NCBI RefSeq assembly: GCF_051401765.1 | Contig: NW_027480438.1 | Coordinates: 1,860,001-1,924,000 of the forward strand | Direction of reading: 5' to 3' | Length of the DNA: 64,000 nt | Source: Calliopsis andreniformis | Lineage: Eukaryota > Arthropoda > Insecta > Hymenoptera > Andrenidae | Program-made: the position numbers and the translations under genes | Notes under the pieces: generated by a model | The model's input: only the letters and a program-made list of their open reading frames with translations | Databases searched by the model: none | Told to the model about the DNA's origin: nothing | In this document: in pieces, positions 1 through 13,805 of the stretch | Position numbering within the stretch: position 1 is the first letter of the stretch | Layout of the letters: every line of letters begins with the position of its first letter

Positions 1-254
1 CTCAATCTTCAACCCTGAATCCTCAATCCTCAATACTCAATACTCAATCTTCAGTCCTCAATACTCAATCTTCAATCCTCAATCCTCAATCCTCAATCCT
101 CAGTCCTCAATCTTCAACCCTCAACACTCAACCTTCAATCCTCAATCCTCAATCCTCAATCCTCAATCCTCAATCTTCAATCCTCATCACTAATCTTCAA
201 TCCTCAATCCTCAATCCTCAATCCTCAATCCTCAATCCTCAATCCTCATTCTTC
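1..254 (+). repeat. Local duplicate segment, copy 1 (offset 1578)
   Basis: This left-edge segment matches bases 1579-1832 almost base for base. Both carry the same order of variants: CAACCCTGAATCC, two consecutive TCAATAC units, TCAGTCC, TCAACACTCAACC, then CATCACTAATC. The match ends where copy 1 reads TTCAATACTC and copy 2 reads TTCAATCCTC. Copy 1 is cut by the window start, so the duplication may be longer. Confidence 0.85.
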
Positions 255-2040
255 AATACTCAATCCTCAATCCTCAATCCTCAATCCTCAATCCTCAAAC
301 CTCAATACTCAATCCTCAATATTCAATCATCAATACTCAATCTTCAATCCTCAATCCTCAATCCTCAATCCTCAATCCTCAATCCTCAGTCCTCAATCCT
401 CAATCCTCAATACCCAATCCTCAATCCTCAATTCTCAATCCTAAATCCTCAATATTCAATCATCAATACTCAATCTTCAATCCTCAATCTTTAATCCTCA
501 ATACTCAATCTTCAATCCTCAATCCTCAATCCTCAATCCTCAATCCTCAATCCTCAATCCTCAGGCATCAATACTCAATCTACAATGTTCAATCCTCAAT
601 CCTTAATCCTCAATCCACAATCCTCAACCTTCAATACTCAATATTCAATCTTCAATCCTCAATCCTCAATCCTCAATCCTCAATCCTCAATCCCCAATCC
701 TCAATATTCAATCCTCAATACTCAATCTTCAATCATCAATCCTCAATCCTCAATTCTCAGTCGTCAATCCTCAGTCATCAATCCTCAATCTTCAATACTC
801 AATCGTCAATCCGTAGTCCTCAATCCTCAATCCTCAATCCTCGTTCCTCAAACCTCAATCCTCAACCCTCAGTCTTCATCCTCAATTCTCAAACCTCAAT
901 CCTCAATCCTCAATCCTCAATATTCAAACATCAATACTCAACCTTCAATCCTCAATCCTCAATCCTCAATCCTCAATTCTAATTCCCCAATCCTCATTCT
1001 TCAATCCTCAATACCCAATCCTCAATTTCAATCCTCAATCCTCAATCCTCATTTCTCAACCCTCAATCCTCAACCCTCAGCCCTCATCCTCCATCCTCAG
1101 TACTCAATCCTCTATCCTCAATCTACAATCCTCAATACTCAATCTTCAATCCTCATTCCTCAATCCTCAATCCTCAATCCTCAATCTTCAATCCTCAATA
1201 CTCAATCTGCAATCCTCAATCCTTAAACCTCAATCCTCAATCCTCATTCCTCAATCCTCAGTACCCAATCCTCAATCCTCAATCCTCAATCCTCAATCCT
1301 CAATCCTCAATCTTCAACCCTGAATCCTCAATCCTCAATACTCAATCCTCAATCTTCAATCCTCAATACTCAATCTTCAATCCTCAATCCTCAATCCTCA
1401 ATCCTCAATATTCAATCATCAATACTCAATCTTCAATCCTCAATCCTCAATCCTCAATTCTCAATCCTCAATCCTCAATCCTCAATCCTCAATCCTCAAT
1501 CCTCAATCCACAATCCTCAACTTTCTATACTCAATAATCAATCTCCAATCCTAGATCGTCAATCCTCAATCCTCAATCCTCAATCTTCAACCCTGAATCC
1601 TCAATCCTCAATACTCAATACTCAATCTTCAGTCCTCAATACTCAATCTTCAATCCTCAATCCTCAATCCTCAATCCTCAGTCCTCAATCTTCAACCCTC
1701 AACACTCAACCTTCAATCCTCAATCCTCAATCCTCAATCCTCAATCCTCAATCTTCAATCCTCATCACTAATCTTCAATCCTCAATCCTCAATCCTCAAT
1801 CCTCAATCCTCAATCCTCAATCCTCATTCTTCAATCCTCAATACCCAATCCTCAATCTTCAATCCTCGATCCTCAAACCTCAATCCTAATTCCTCAATCC
1901 TCATTCTTCAATCCTCAATACCCAATCCTCAATTTCAATCCTCAATCCTCAATCCGCATTTCTCAATCCTCAATCCTCAACCCTCAGCCCTCATCCTCCA
2001 TCCTCAATCCTCAATCCTCAATCCTCAATCTTCAATCCTC
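255..2040 (+). repeat. Left flank of the 9.3 kb duplication, diverged satellite
   Basis: This is heptamer satellite with mixed variants and no gene. It contains a GGCATC landmark at 564 whose following ACAATATTC has become ACAATGTTC, which creates a chance ATG at 585. It also holds the second copy (1579-1832) of the left-edge segment. Around 1860-2030 is the off-register stretch CAATTTCAATCC followed by CAGCCCTCATCC, which recurs all along the window. The flank is more heterogeneous than the right half of the array. Confidence 0.85.
585..1226 (+). other. Chance open frame in satellite (213 codons), not a gene
   Basis: The frame opens at an ATG made by a single A-to-G change in the recurrent ACAATATTC landmark and closes at TAA in a CCTTAAACC variant. 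Its translation is a degenerate run of the heptapeptide ILNPQSS with no signal peptide, domain or composition change. Other copies of the landmark keep ATA and have no start here. A perfect heptamer array is open in all three plus frames, so the length needs no selection. Confidence 0.9.
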
Positions 2041-2535
2041 AATTCTCAATCTTCAATCCTCGATCCTCAATCATCAATCCTCAATCCTCAATCCTCAGGC
2101 ATCAATACTCAATCTTCAATGCTCAATCCTCAATCCTCAATCCTCAATCCTCATTCCCAAACCCTCAATCCTCATTCCTCAAAGCTCAGTCCTCAACCCT
2201 CAGTCCTCATACTCAATTCTCAATTCTCAATCCTCAATCCTCAATCCTCAATCTTCAATCCTCAATAATCAATCTCCAATCCTCAATCCTCTATCCTCGA
2301 TCCTCAATCCTCAGGCATCAATACTCAATCTTCAATACTCAATCCTCAATCCTCAATCCTCAATCCTCAATCCTCAAACCTCAATACTCAATCCTCATTA
2401 TTCAATCATCAATACTCAATCTTCAATCCTCAATCCTCAATCCTCAATCCTCAATCCTCAATCCTCAATCCTCAATCCTCAATCCTCAATCATCAATCCT
2501 CAATCCTCAATTCTCAATCCTCAATCCTCAGTCCT

Positions 2536-4470
2536 CAGTCGTCGAATCTCAATCCCCGACGCTTAGCACTCATCCTCAATCCTCAGTCCTCAATCCTCAA
2601 TCCTCAAACCTAAATCCTCTACCGTCAGTCCTCGTCCTCAATCCTCAAACCTCAATCCTCAATCCTCAATATTCAATCATCAATACACAATCTTCAATCC
2701 TCAATCCTGAATCCTCAATCCTCAATCCTCAATCCTCAATCCTCAATATTCAATCATCAATACTCAATCTTCAACCCTCAGTCTTCAATCCTCAATACTC
2801 AATCTTCAATCCTCAATCCTCAATCCTCAATCCTCAATCCTCAATCTTCAATCATCAACACTCAATCTTCAATCCTCAATCCTCAATCCTCAATCCTCAA
2901 TCCTCATTCTTCAATCCTCAATACCCAATCCTCAGTCTTCAATCCTCAATCCTCAATCCTCAATCCCAATTCCTCAATCCTCATTCTTCAATCCTCAATA
3001 CCCAATCCTCAATTTCAATCCTCAATCCTCAATCCTCATTTCTCAATCCTCAATCTTCAACCCTCAGCCCTCATCCTCCATCCTCAGTACTCAATCCTCT
3101 ATCCTCAATCTTCAATCCTCAATACCCAATCTTCAATCCTCATTCCTCAATCCTCAATCCTCTATCCTCAATCTTCAATCCTCAATACTCAATCTGCAAC
3201 CCTCAATCCTCAAACCTCAATCCTCAATCCTCATTCCTCAATCCTCAATACCCAATCCTCAATCCTCAGTACTCAATCCTCAATCCTCAATCCTCAATCT
3301 TCAACCCTGAATCCTCAATCCTCAATACTCAATCCTCAATCTTCAATCCTCAATACTCAATCTTCAATCCTCAATCCTCAATCCTCAATCCTCAATATTC
3401 AATCATCAATACTCAATCTTCAATCCTCATTCCTCAATCCCCAATTCTCAATCCTCAATCCTCAATCCTCAACCCTCAATCCTCAGTCCTCATACTCAAT
3501 TCTCAATTCTCAATCCTTAATCCTCAATCCTCAATCTTCAATCCTCGATAATCAATCTCCAATCCTCAATACTCAATCCTCGATCCTCAATCCTCAGGCA
3601 TCAATACTCAATCTTCAATACTCAATCCTCAATCCTCAATCCTCAATCCTCAATCCTCAGACCTCAATCCTCAATCCTCAATATTCAATCATCAATACTC
3701 AATCTTCAATCCTCAATCCTCAATCCTCAACTCTCAATCCTCAATCCTCAGTCCTCAGTCGTCGAATCTCAATCCCCGACGCTTAGCACTCATCCTCAAT
3801 CCTCAGTCCTCAATCCTCAATCCTCAAACCTAAATCCTCTGCCGTCAGTCCTCGTCCTCAATCCTCAAACGTCAATCCTCAATCCTCAATATTCAATCCT
3901 CAATACTCATTCTTCAATCATCATCCTCAATCCTCAATTCTCAGTCGTCAATCCTCAATCCTCAATCCTCATTCTTCAATCCTCAATACCCAATCCTCAA
4001 TCTTCAATCCTCAAACATCAATCCTCAATTCTCAATCCTCAATCCTCAGTCCTCAGTCGTCGAACCACAATACCCGACCCTTAGCACTCATCCTAAATCC
4101 TCAGTCCTCAACCCTCAATCCTCAAACCTAAATCATCTACCGTCAGTCCTCGTCCTCAATCCTCAAACCTCAATCCTCAATCCTCAATATTCAATCATCA
4201 ATACTCAATCTTCAATCCTCAATCCTCAATCCTCAATCCTCAATCCTCAATCCACAATCCTCAACCTTGAATACTAAATAATCAATCTCCAATCCTACAT
4301 CCTCAATCCTCAATCCTCAATCCTCAATCCTCAATCCTCAATCCTCATTCTTCAATCCTCAATACCCAATCCTCAATCTTCAATCCTCAAACATCAATCC
4401 TCAATTCTCAATCCTCAATCCTCAGTCGTCAGTCGTCGAACCTCAATCCCCGACGCTTAGCACTCATCCT
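2536..4470 (+). repeat. CpG-bearing element, four dispersed copies (left set)
   Basis: A ~38-bp element starting CAGTCGTCG and ending CCCCGACGCTTAGCACTC lies at 2536, 3756, 4054 and 4430. It is the least heptamer-like sequence in the window and has an unusual density of CpG for this array. The arms CGTCG (2540-2544) and CGACG (2557-2561) are reverse complements separated by 12 bases, so a short hairpin is possible. The copy at 4054 reads CCCGACCCTTAGC and keeps only a four-base arm. I know of no protein that binds it; a regulatory role would be speculation. Confidence 0.85.
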
Positions 4471-7180
4471 CAATCCTCAGTCCTCAATCCTCAATCCTCA
4501 AACCTAAATCCTCTACCGTCAGTCCTCGTCCTCAATCCTCAAACCTCAATCCTCAATCCTCAATATTCAATCATCAATACTCAATCTTCAATCCTCTATC
4601 CTCAATCCTCAATCCTCAATCCTCAATCCTCAATCCTCAATCCTCAGTATTCAATCATCAATACTCAATCTTCAACCCTCAATCTTCAATCCTCAATACT
4701 CAATCTTCAATCCTCAATCCTCAATCCTCAATCCTCAATCCTCAATCCTCAGGCATCAATACTCAAACTACAATATTCAATCCTCAATCCTTAATCCTCA
4801 ATCCACAATCCTCAAACTTCAATACACAATACTCAATCTTCAATCCTCACTCCCCAATCCTCAATCCTCAATCCTCAATCCTCAATCCGCAATATTCAAT
4901 CCTCAATACTCAATCTTCAATCAGCAATCCGCAATCCTCAATTCTCAGTCGTCAATCCTCAGCCATCAATCCTCAATCTTCAATACTCAATCGTCAATCC
5001 TTAGTCCTCAATCCTCAATCCTCAATCCTCGTTCCTCAAACCTCAATCCTCAACCCTCAGTCTTCATCCTCAATCCTCAAACCTCAATCCTCAATCCTCA
5101 ATATTCAATCATCAATCCTCAAACCTCAATCTTCGATCCTCATTCTTCAATCCTAAATACCCACTCCACAATCTTCAATCCTCAATCCTCAATCCTCAAT
5201 TCTCAATCCTCAATCCTTAATCCTCAGACCTCAAACATCAATATTCAACCCTCAGTCCTCGTCCTCCATCCACAACCCTCAATCCTCAGTCCTCAATATT
5301 CAATCATCAATATTCAATCTTCAATCGTCAATCCTCAATCCTCAATCCTCAATCTTCAACCCTGAATCCTCAATCCTCAATACTCAATCCTCAATCTTCA
5401 ATACTCAATACTCAATCTTCAATCCTCAATCCTCAATCCTCAATCCTGAATCCTCAATCTTCAATCCTCAACACTCAATCTTCAATCCTCAATCCTCAAT
5501 CCTCAATCCTCAATCCTCATTCTTCAATCTTCAATCCTCAATACTCAATCTTCAATCCTCAATCCTAAATCCTCAATCATCAATCCTCAATCTTCGATCC
5601 TCAACACTCAACCTTCAATCCTCAATCCTCAATCCTCAATCCTCAATCCTCATTCTTCAATCCTCAATACCCAATCCTCAATCTTCAATCCTCGATCCTC
5701 AAACCTCAATCCTAATTCCTCAATCCTCATTCTTCAATCCTCAATACCCAATCCTCAATTTCAATCCTTAATCCTCAATCCTCATTTCTCAATCCTCAAT
5801 CCTCAACCCTCAGCCCTCATCCTCCATCCTCAATCCTCAATCCTCAATCCTCAATCTTCAATCCTCAATCCTCAATCCTCAATCATCAATCCTCAATACT
5901 CAATCTGCAATCCTCAATCCTCAAACCTCAATCCTCAATCCTCATTCCTCAATCCTCAATACCCAATCCTCAATCCTCAATCCTCAATCCTCAATCCTCA
6001 ATCCTCAATCTTCAACCCTATATCCTCAATCCTCAATACTCAATCCTCAATCTTCAATCCTCAATACTCAATCTTCAATCCTCAATCCTCAATCCTCAAT
6101 CCTCAATCCTCAATCCACAATCCTCAACCTTCTATACGCAATAATCAATCTCCAATCCTCAATCCTCACTCCTCAATCTTCAACCCTGAATCCTCAATCC
6201 TCAATACTCAATCCTCAATCTTCAATCCTCAATACTCAATCTTCAATCCTCAATCCCCAATCCTCAATCCTCAGTCCTCTATCTTCAACCCTCAACACTC
6301 AATCTTCAATCCTCAATCCTCAATCCTCAATCCTCAATCCTCAATCTTCAATCCTCATCACTAATCTTCAATCAGCAATCCTCAATCCTCAATTCTCAGT
6401 CGTCAATCCTCAGTCATCAATCCTCAATCTTCAATACTCAATCGTCAATCCTTAGTCCTCAATCCTCAATCCTCAATCCTCGTTCCTCAAACCTCAATCC
6501 TCAACCCTCAGTCTTCATCCTCAATCCTCAAACCTCAATCCTCAATCCTCAATATTCAATCATCAATCCTCAAACCTCAATCTTCAATCCTCATTCTTCA
6601 ATCCTAAATACCCAATCCTCAATCTTCAATCCTCAATCCTCAATCCTCAATTCTCAATCCTCAATCCTTAATCCTCAGACCTCAAACATCAATATTCAAC
6701 CCTCAGTCCTCGTCCTCAATCCACAACCCTCAATCCTCAGTCCTCAATATTCAATCATCAATATTCAATCTTCAATCCTCAATCCTCAATCCTCAATCCT
6801 CAATCCTCAATCCTCAATCCTCAATCCTCAATCTTCAATCCTGAATCCTCAATCCTGAATACTCAATCCTCAATCTTCAATCCTCAATACTCAATCTTCA
6901 ATCCTCAATCCTCAATCCTCAATCCTCAATCCTCAATCTTCAATTCTCAACACTCAATCTTCAATCGTCAATCCTCAATTCTCAATCCTCAATCCTCATT
7001 CTTCAATCTTCAATACTCAATACTCAATCTTCAGTCCTCAATCCTCAATCCTCAATCCTCAATCTTCAATCCTCAATCCTCAATCCTCAATCTTCAATCC
7101 TCAATTCTCAATCTTCAGTCCTCGATCCTCAATCATCAATCCTCAATCCTCAATCCTCAGGCATCAATACTCAATCCTCA

Positions 7181-7426
7181 ATGCTCAATCCTCAATCCTC
7201 AATCCTCAATCCTCATTCCTCAATCCTCAATACCCAATCATCAATCCTCAATCCTCAATCCTCAATCCTCAATCCTCAATGTTCAGTCATCAATACTCAA
7301 TCTTCAATCCCCAATCATCAATCCTCAATACTTAATCTTCAATCCTCAATCCTCAATCCTCAATCCTCAATCCTCAATCCACAGGCGTCAATACTCAATC
7401 TACAATATTCAATCCTCAATCCTTAA
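7181..7426 (+). repeat. Frame-shifted copy of the 309-codon module
   Basis: This segment starts with the same TCAATGCTC as the modules at 16674, 25827, 29878 and 44242, but has one extra TCAATCC before the TCAATGTTCAG landmark. Seven extra bases shift the frame, so it stops after 81 codons where three relatives run 309. The GGCGTC marker lies inside it at 7384. The gain of one heptamer destroying the frame argues that the peptide is not under selection. Confidence 0.9.
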
Positions 7427-10400
7427 TCCTCAATCCACAATCCTCAACCTTCAATACTCAATACTCAATCTTCAATCCTCAATCCTCAATCCTCAATCCT
7501 CAATCCTTAATCCTCAATCCTCAATATTCAATCCTCAATACTCAATCTTCAATCATCAATCCTCAATCCTCAATTCTCAGTCGTCAATCCTCAGTCACCA
7601 ATCCTCAATCTTCAATACTCAATCGTCAATCCTTAGTACTCAACACTCAATCCTCAATCCTCGTTCCTCAAACCTCAATCCTCAACCCTCAGTCTTCATC
7701 CTCAATCCTCAAACCTCAATCCTCAATCCTCAATATTCAATTATCAATACTCAATCTTCAATCCTCAATCCTCAAACCTCAATCCTCAATCCTCATTCTT
7801 CAATCCTAAATACCCAATCCTCAATCTTCAATCCTCAATCCTCAATACTCAATTCTCAATCCTCAATCCTTAATCCTCAGACCTCAAACATCAATATTCA
7901 ACCCTCAGTCCTCGTCCTCAATCCACAACCCTCAATCCTCAGTCCTCAATATTCAATCATCAATATTCAATCTTCAAGCCTCAATCCTCAATCCTCAATC
8001 CTTAATCCTCAATCCTCAGTCTTCAACCCTGAATACTCAATCCTCAATACTCAATCCTCAATCTTCAATCCTCAATACTCAATCTTCAATCCTCAATCCT
8101 CAAACCTCAATCCTTAATATTCAATCATCAATACTCAATCTTCAATCCTCAATCCTCAATCCTCAATTCTCAATCCTCAATCCTCAATCCTCAATCCTCA
8201 ATCCTCAATCCTCAATCCTCAATCCTCAATCCACAATCCTCAACCTTCTATACTCAATAATCAATCTCCAATCCTAGATCCTCAATCCTCAATCCTCAAT
8301 CCTCAATCTTCCACCCTGAATCCTCAATCCTCAATCTTCAATCCTCAATACTCAATCTTCATTCCTCAATCCTCAATCCTCAATCCTCAATCCTCAATCT
8401 TCAACCCTCAATACTCAATCTTCGATCCTCAATCCTCAATCCTCAATCCACAATCCTCAATCTTCCATCCTCAACACTAATCTTCAATCCTCAATCCTCA
8501 ATCCTCAATCCTCAATACTCATTCTTCAATCCTCAATACCCAATCCTCAATCTTCAATCCTCAATCGTCAATCCTCAATCCTAATTCCTCAAACCTCATT
8601 CTTCAATCCTCAATACCCAATCCTCAATTTCAATCCTCAATCCTCAATCCTCACTTCTCAATCCTCAATCGTCAACCCTCAGCCCTCATCCTACATCCTC
8701 AATCCTCAATCCTCAATCCTCAATCCTAATTCCTCAATCCTCATTCTTCAATCCTCAATACCCAATCCTCAATTTCAATCCTCAATCCTCAATCCTCATT
8801 TCTCAATCCTCAATCCTCAACCCTCAACCCTCATCCTCCATCCTCAGTACTCAATCCTCTATCCTCAATCTTCTATCCCCAATACTCAATCTTCAATCCT
8901 CATCCCTCAATCCTCAATCCTCAATCCTCAATCTTCAATCCTCAATAGTCAATCTGCAATCCTCAATCCTCAAACCTCAATCCTCAATCCTCATTCCTCT
9001 ATCCTCAATACCCAATCCTCAATCGTCAATCTTCAATCCTCAATCCTCAATATTCAATCATCAATACTCAATATTCAATACTCATTCTTCAATCCTCAAT
9101 ACTCAATCTTCAATCCTCAATCCTCAATCCTCAATCCTCAATCCTCAATCCTCAGGCATCAATACTCAATCTACAATATTCAATCCTCAATCCTTAATCC
9201 TCAATCCACAATCCTCAACCTTCAATACTCAATACTCAATCTTCAATCCTCAACTCTCAGTCCTCAATCCTCAATCCACAATCCTCAATATTCAAACCTC
9301 AATACTCAATCTTCAATCATCATCCTCAATCCTCAATTCTCAGTCGTCAATCCTCAGTCGTCAATCCTCAATATTCAATACTCAATCGTCAATCCTTAGT
9401 CCTCAATCCTCAATCCTCAATCCTCGTTCCTCAAACCTCAATCCTCAACCCTCAGTCTTCATCCTCAATCCTCAAACCTCAATCCTCAATCCTCAATATT
9501 CAGTCATCAATACTCAATCTTCAATCCTGAATCCTCAAACCTCAATCCTCAATCCTCATTCTTCAATCCTAAATACCCAATCCTCAATCTTCAATCCCCA
9601 ATCCTCAATCCTCAATTCTCAATCCTCAATCCTTAATCCTCAGACCTCAAACATCAATATTCAACCCTCAGTCCTCGTCCTCAATCCACAACACTCAATC
9701 CTCAGTCCTCAATATTCAATCATCAATATTCAATCTTCAGTCCTCACTCCTCAATCCTCAATTCTCAATCCTCAATCCTCAGTCCTCAGACCTCAAACCT
9801 CAATCCTCAACTCTCAGCCCCCATCCTCAATCCTCAATCCTCAATCTTCAATCCTCAATCCTCAATCCTCAAGCCTCAGTCCTCAATCCTCAATCCTCAA
9901 TCCTCAGTCCTCAAACCTCAATCCTCAACACTCAATTCTCAATCCTCAATCTTCAATCCTCAATCCTCAATACACAATCCCCAATCCTCAATCCTCAGGC
10001 ATCAATACTCAATCTTCAATACTCAATCCTCGATCCTCAATCCTCAATCCTCAATCCTCAACCCTCAATCCTCATACCTCAAACCTCAATCCTCAGCCCT
10101 CAGTCCTCATACTCAATACTCAATTCTCAATCCTCAATCCTCAATCCTCAATCTTCAATCCTCAATCTTCAATCCTCAATAATCAACCTCCAATCCTAGA
10201 TCCTCAATCTCCAATCTTCAATCCTTAATCCTCAATCTTCAATCCTTAATTCTCAATCGTCAATCTTCAATCCTCAATACTCAATCTTCAATCCTCAATC
10301 CTCAATCCTAAATCCTCAATCCTTAATCCTCAATCGTCAATCTTCAATCCTCAATACTCAATCTTCAATCCTCAATCCTCAATCCTCAATCCTCAATCCT

Positions 10401-11454
10401 CAATCCTCAATCCTCAATCCTCAATTCTCAATCGTCAATCTTCAATCCTCAACCGTCAGTCCTCGTCCTCAATCCTCAACCCTCAATCCTCAATCCTCAA
10501 TCTTCAATCATTAATACTCAATCTTCAATCCCCAATTCTCATTCCTAAATCCTCAACCCTCAATCCTCAATATTCAACACACAACCATCAACCATCAATT
10601 CTCAATACTCAACCATCAATCCTCAATCCTCAATCCTCAATCCTCAATCCACAATCCTCAACCTTCTATACTCAATAATCAATCTCCAATCCTAGATCCT
10701 CAATCCTCAATCCTCAATCCTCAATCTTCCACCCTGAATCCTCAATCCTCAATACTCAATCCTCAACCTTCAATCCTCAATACTCAATCTTTATTCCTCA
10801 ATCCTCACTCCTCAATCCTCAATCCTCAATCTTCAACCCTCAACACTCAATCTTCGATCCTCAATCCTCAATCCTCAATCCACAATCCTCAATCTTCAAT
10901 CCTCAACACTAATCTTCAATCCTCAATCCTCAATCCTCAATCCTCAATACTCATTCTTCAATCCTCAATACCCAATCCTCAATCTTCAATCCTCAATCGT
11001 CAATCCTCAATCCTAATTCCTCAAACCTCATTCTTCAATCCTCAATACCCAATCCTCAATTTCAATCCTCAATCCTCAATCCTCACTTCTCAATCCTCAA
11101 TCGTCAACCCTCAGCCCTCATCCTACATCCTCAATCCTCAATCCTCAATCCTCAATCCTCAATATTCAATCATCAATACTCAATCTTCAATCCTCAATCC
11201 TCAAACCTCAATCCTCAATCCTCATTCTTCAATCCTAAATACCCAATCCTCAATCTTCAATCCTCAATCCTCAATACTCAATTCTCAATCCTCAATCCTT
11301 AATCCTCAGACCTCAAACATCAATATTCAACCCTCAGTCCTCGTCCTCAATCCACAACACTCAATCCTCAGTCCTCAATTCTCAATCTTCAATCCTCGAT
11401 CCTCAATCATCAATCCTCAATCCTCAATCCTCAGGCATCAATACTCAATCTTCA

Positions 11455-12885
11455 ATGCTCAATCCTCAATCCTCAATCCTCAATCCTCATTCCAAACCCT
11501 CAATCCTCATTCCTCAAAGCTCAGTCCTCAACCCTCAGTCCTCATACTCAATTCTCAATTCTCAATCCTCAATCCTCAATCCTCAATCTTCAATCCTCAA
11601 TAATCAATCTCCAATCCTCAATCCTCTATCCTCGATCCTCAATCCTCAGGCATCAATACTCAATCTTCAATACTCAATCCTCAATCCTCAATCCTCAATC
11701 CTCAATCCTCAACCTCAATACTCAATCCTCAATATTCAATCATCAATACTCAATCTTCAATCCTCAATCCTCAATCCTCAATCCTCAATCCTCAATCCTC
11801 AATCCTCAATCCTCAATCCTCAATCATCAATCCTCAATCCTCAATTCTCAATCCTCAATCCTCAGTCCTCAGTCGTCGAATCTCAATCCCCGACGCTTAG
11901 CACTCATCCTCAATCCTCAGTCCTCAATCCTCAATCCTCAAACCTAAATCCTCTACCGTCAGTCCTCGTCCTCAATCCTCAAACCTCAATCCTCAATCCT
12001 CAATATTCAATCATCAATACACAATCTTCAATCCTCAATCCTGAATCCTCAATCCTCAATCCTCAATCCTCAATCCTCAATATTCAATCATCAATACTCA
12101 ATCTTCAACCCTCAGTCTTCAATCCTCAATACTCAATCTTCAATCCTCAATCCTCAATCCTCAATCCTCAATCCTCAATCTTCAATCCTCAACACTCAAT
12201 CTTCAATCCTCAATCCTCAATCCTCAATCCTCAATCCTCATTCTTCAATCCTCAATACCCAATCCTCAGTCTTCAATCCTCAATCCTCAATCCTCAATCC
12301 CAATTCCTCAATCCTCATTCTTCAATCCTCAATACCCAATCCTCAATTTCAATCCTCAATCCTCAATCCTCATTTCTCAATCCTCAATCTTCAACCCTCA
12401 GCCCTCATCCTCCATCCTCAGTACTCAATCCTCTATCCTCAATCTTCAATCCTCAATACCCAATCTTCAATCCTCATTCCTCAATCCTCAATCCTCAATC
12501 CTCAATCTTCAATCCTCAATACTCAATCTGCAACCCTCAATCCTCAAACCTCAATCCTCAATCCTCATTCCTCAATCCTCAATACCCAATCCTCAATCCT
12601 CAGTACTCAATCCTCAATCCTCAATCCTCAATCTTCAACCCTGAATCCTCAATCCTCAATACTCAATCCTCAATCTTCAATCCTCAATACTCAATCTTCA
12701 ATCCTCAATCCTCAATCCTCAATCCTCAATATTCAATCATCAATACTCAATCTTCAATCCTCATTCCTCAATCCCCAATTCTCAATCCTCAATCCTCAAT
12801 CCTCAACCCTCAATCCTCAGTCCTCATACTCAATTCTCAATTCTCAATCCTTAATCCTCAATCCTCAATCTTCAATCCTCAATAA
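11455..12885 (+). other. Longest open frame (476 codons), satellite translation, not a gene
   Basis: The frame opens at TCAATGCTC and runs 1.4 kb as ILNPQSS-like repeats. The paralogous segment at 2119 starts with the same ATG but has one additional C near 2157 (CATTCCCAAACC against CATTCCAAACC), so its frame is lost at once. The two segments are otherwise nearly identical. Open length here depends on one-base and seven-base indels, not on conservation. There is no domain, signal peptide or membrane segment. I reject it as a protein gene. Confidence 0.9.
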
Positions 12886-13805
12886 TCAATCTCCAATCCT
12901 CAATCCTCAATCCTCGATCCTCAATCCTCAGGCATCAATACTCAATCTTCAATACTCAATCCTCAATCCTCAATCCTCAATCCTCAATCCTCAGACCTCA
13001 ATCCTCAATCCTCAATATTCAATCATCAATACTCAATCTTCAATCCTCAATCCTCAATCCTCAACTCTCAATCCTCAATCCTCAGTCCTCAGTCGTCGAA
13101 TCTCAATCCCCGACGCTTAGCACTCATCCTCAATCCTCAGTCCTCAATCCTCAATCCTCAAACCTAAATCCTCTGCCGTCAGTCCTCGTCCTCAATCCTC
13201 AAACCTCAATCCTCAATCCTCAATATTCAATCCTCAATACTCATTCTTCAATCATCATCCTCAATCCTCAATTCTCAGTCGTCAATCCTCAATCCTCAAT
13301 CCTCATTCTTCAATCCTCAATACCCAATCCTCAATCTTCAATCCTCAAACATCAATCCTCAATTCTCAATCCTCAATCCTCAGTCCTCAGTCGTCGAACC
13401 ACAATACCCGACCCTTAGCACTCATCCTAAATCCTCAGTCCTCAACCCTCAATCCTCAAACCTAAATCATCTACCGTCAGTCCTCGTCCTCAATCCTCAA
13501 ACCTCAATCCTCAATCCTCAATATTCAATCATCAATACTCAATCTTCAATCCTCAATCCTCAATCCTCAATCCTCAATCCTCAATCCACAATCCTCAACC
13601 TTGAATACTCAATAATCAATCTCCAATCCTACATCCTCAATCCTCAATCCTCAATCCTCAATCCTCAATCCTCAATCCTCATTCTTCAATCCTCAATACC
13701 CAATCCTCAATCTTCAATCCTCAAACATCAATCCTCAATTCTCAATCCTCAATCCTCAGTCGTCAGTCGTCGAACCTCAATCCCCGACGCTTAGCACTCA
13801 TCCTC
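11870..13805 (+). repeat. CpG-bearing element, four dispersed copies (right set)
   Basis: Copies start at 11870, 13090, 13388 and 13764, each exactly 9334 bases after one of the left set, so they were copied by the 9.3 kb duplication. Sequence variants are preserved pairwise: the 13388 copy has the same CGAACCACAATACCCGACC form as 4054. No copy was found to the right of about 13.8 kb, so the element was not carried into the later expansions. Confidence 0.88.

Larger units (their letters stand above)
2041..11376 (+). repeat. 9.3 kb tandem duplication, copy 1
   Basis: Landmarks here reappear at a fixed distance in 11377-20456: TCAATGCTC at 2119 and 11455 (9336), the CpG element at 2536, 3756, 4054 and 4430 (each +9334), and GGCATC at 4752 and 14086 (9334). 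The two-base drift comes from two one-base losses in copy 2 near 11490 and 11710. Copy 1 holds sequence that copy 2 has lost: about 91 bp near 8805-8900, and about 330 bp near 10510-10850 that includes the ACACACAACCATCAACC element at 10573. It lacks about 150 bp present in copy 2 near 16400-16555. Confidence 0.92.

Noticed and set aside
585..1226. 213-codon open frame as a protein gene
   Set aside because: It is a low-complexity ILNPQSS translation of the satellite with a start made by one substitution in a recurrent landmark. There is no conserved frame in other copies.
2557..2575. CGACGCTTAGCACTC as a promoter or integrase attachment site
   Set aside because: There is no gene to drive, no integrase and no associated mobile element. 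The hairpin arms are only five bases.
11455..12885. 476-codon open frame as a repeat protein (adhesin-like or structural)
   Set aside because: The nearly identical paralogue at 2119 is frame-shifted by one base. There is no signal peptide, anchor or flanking domain, and heptamer arrays are open by default in this orientation.
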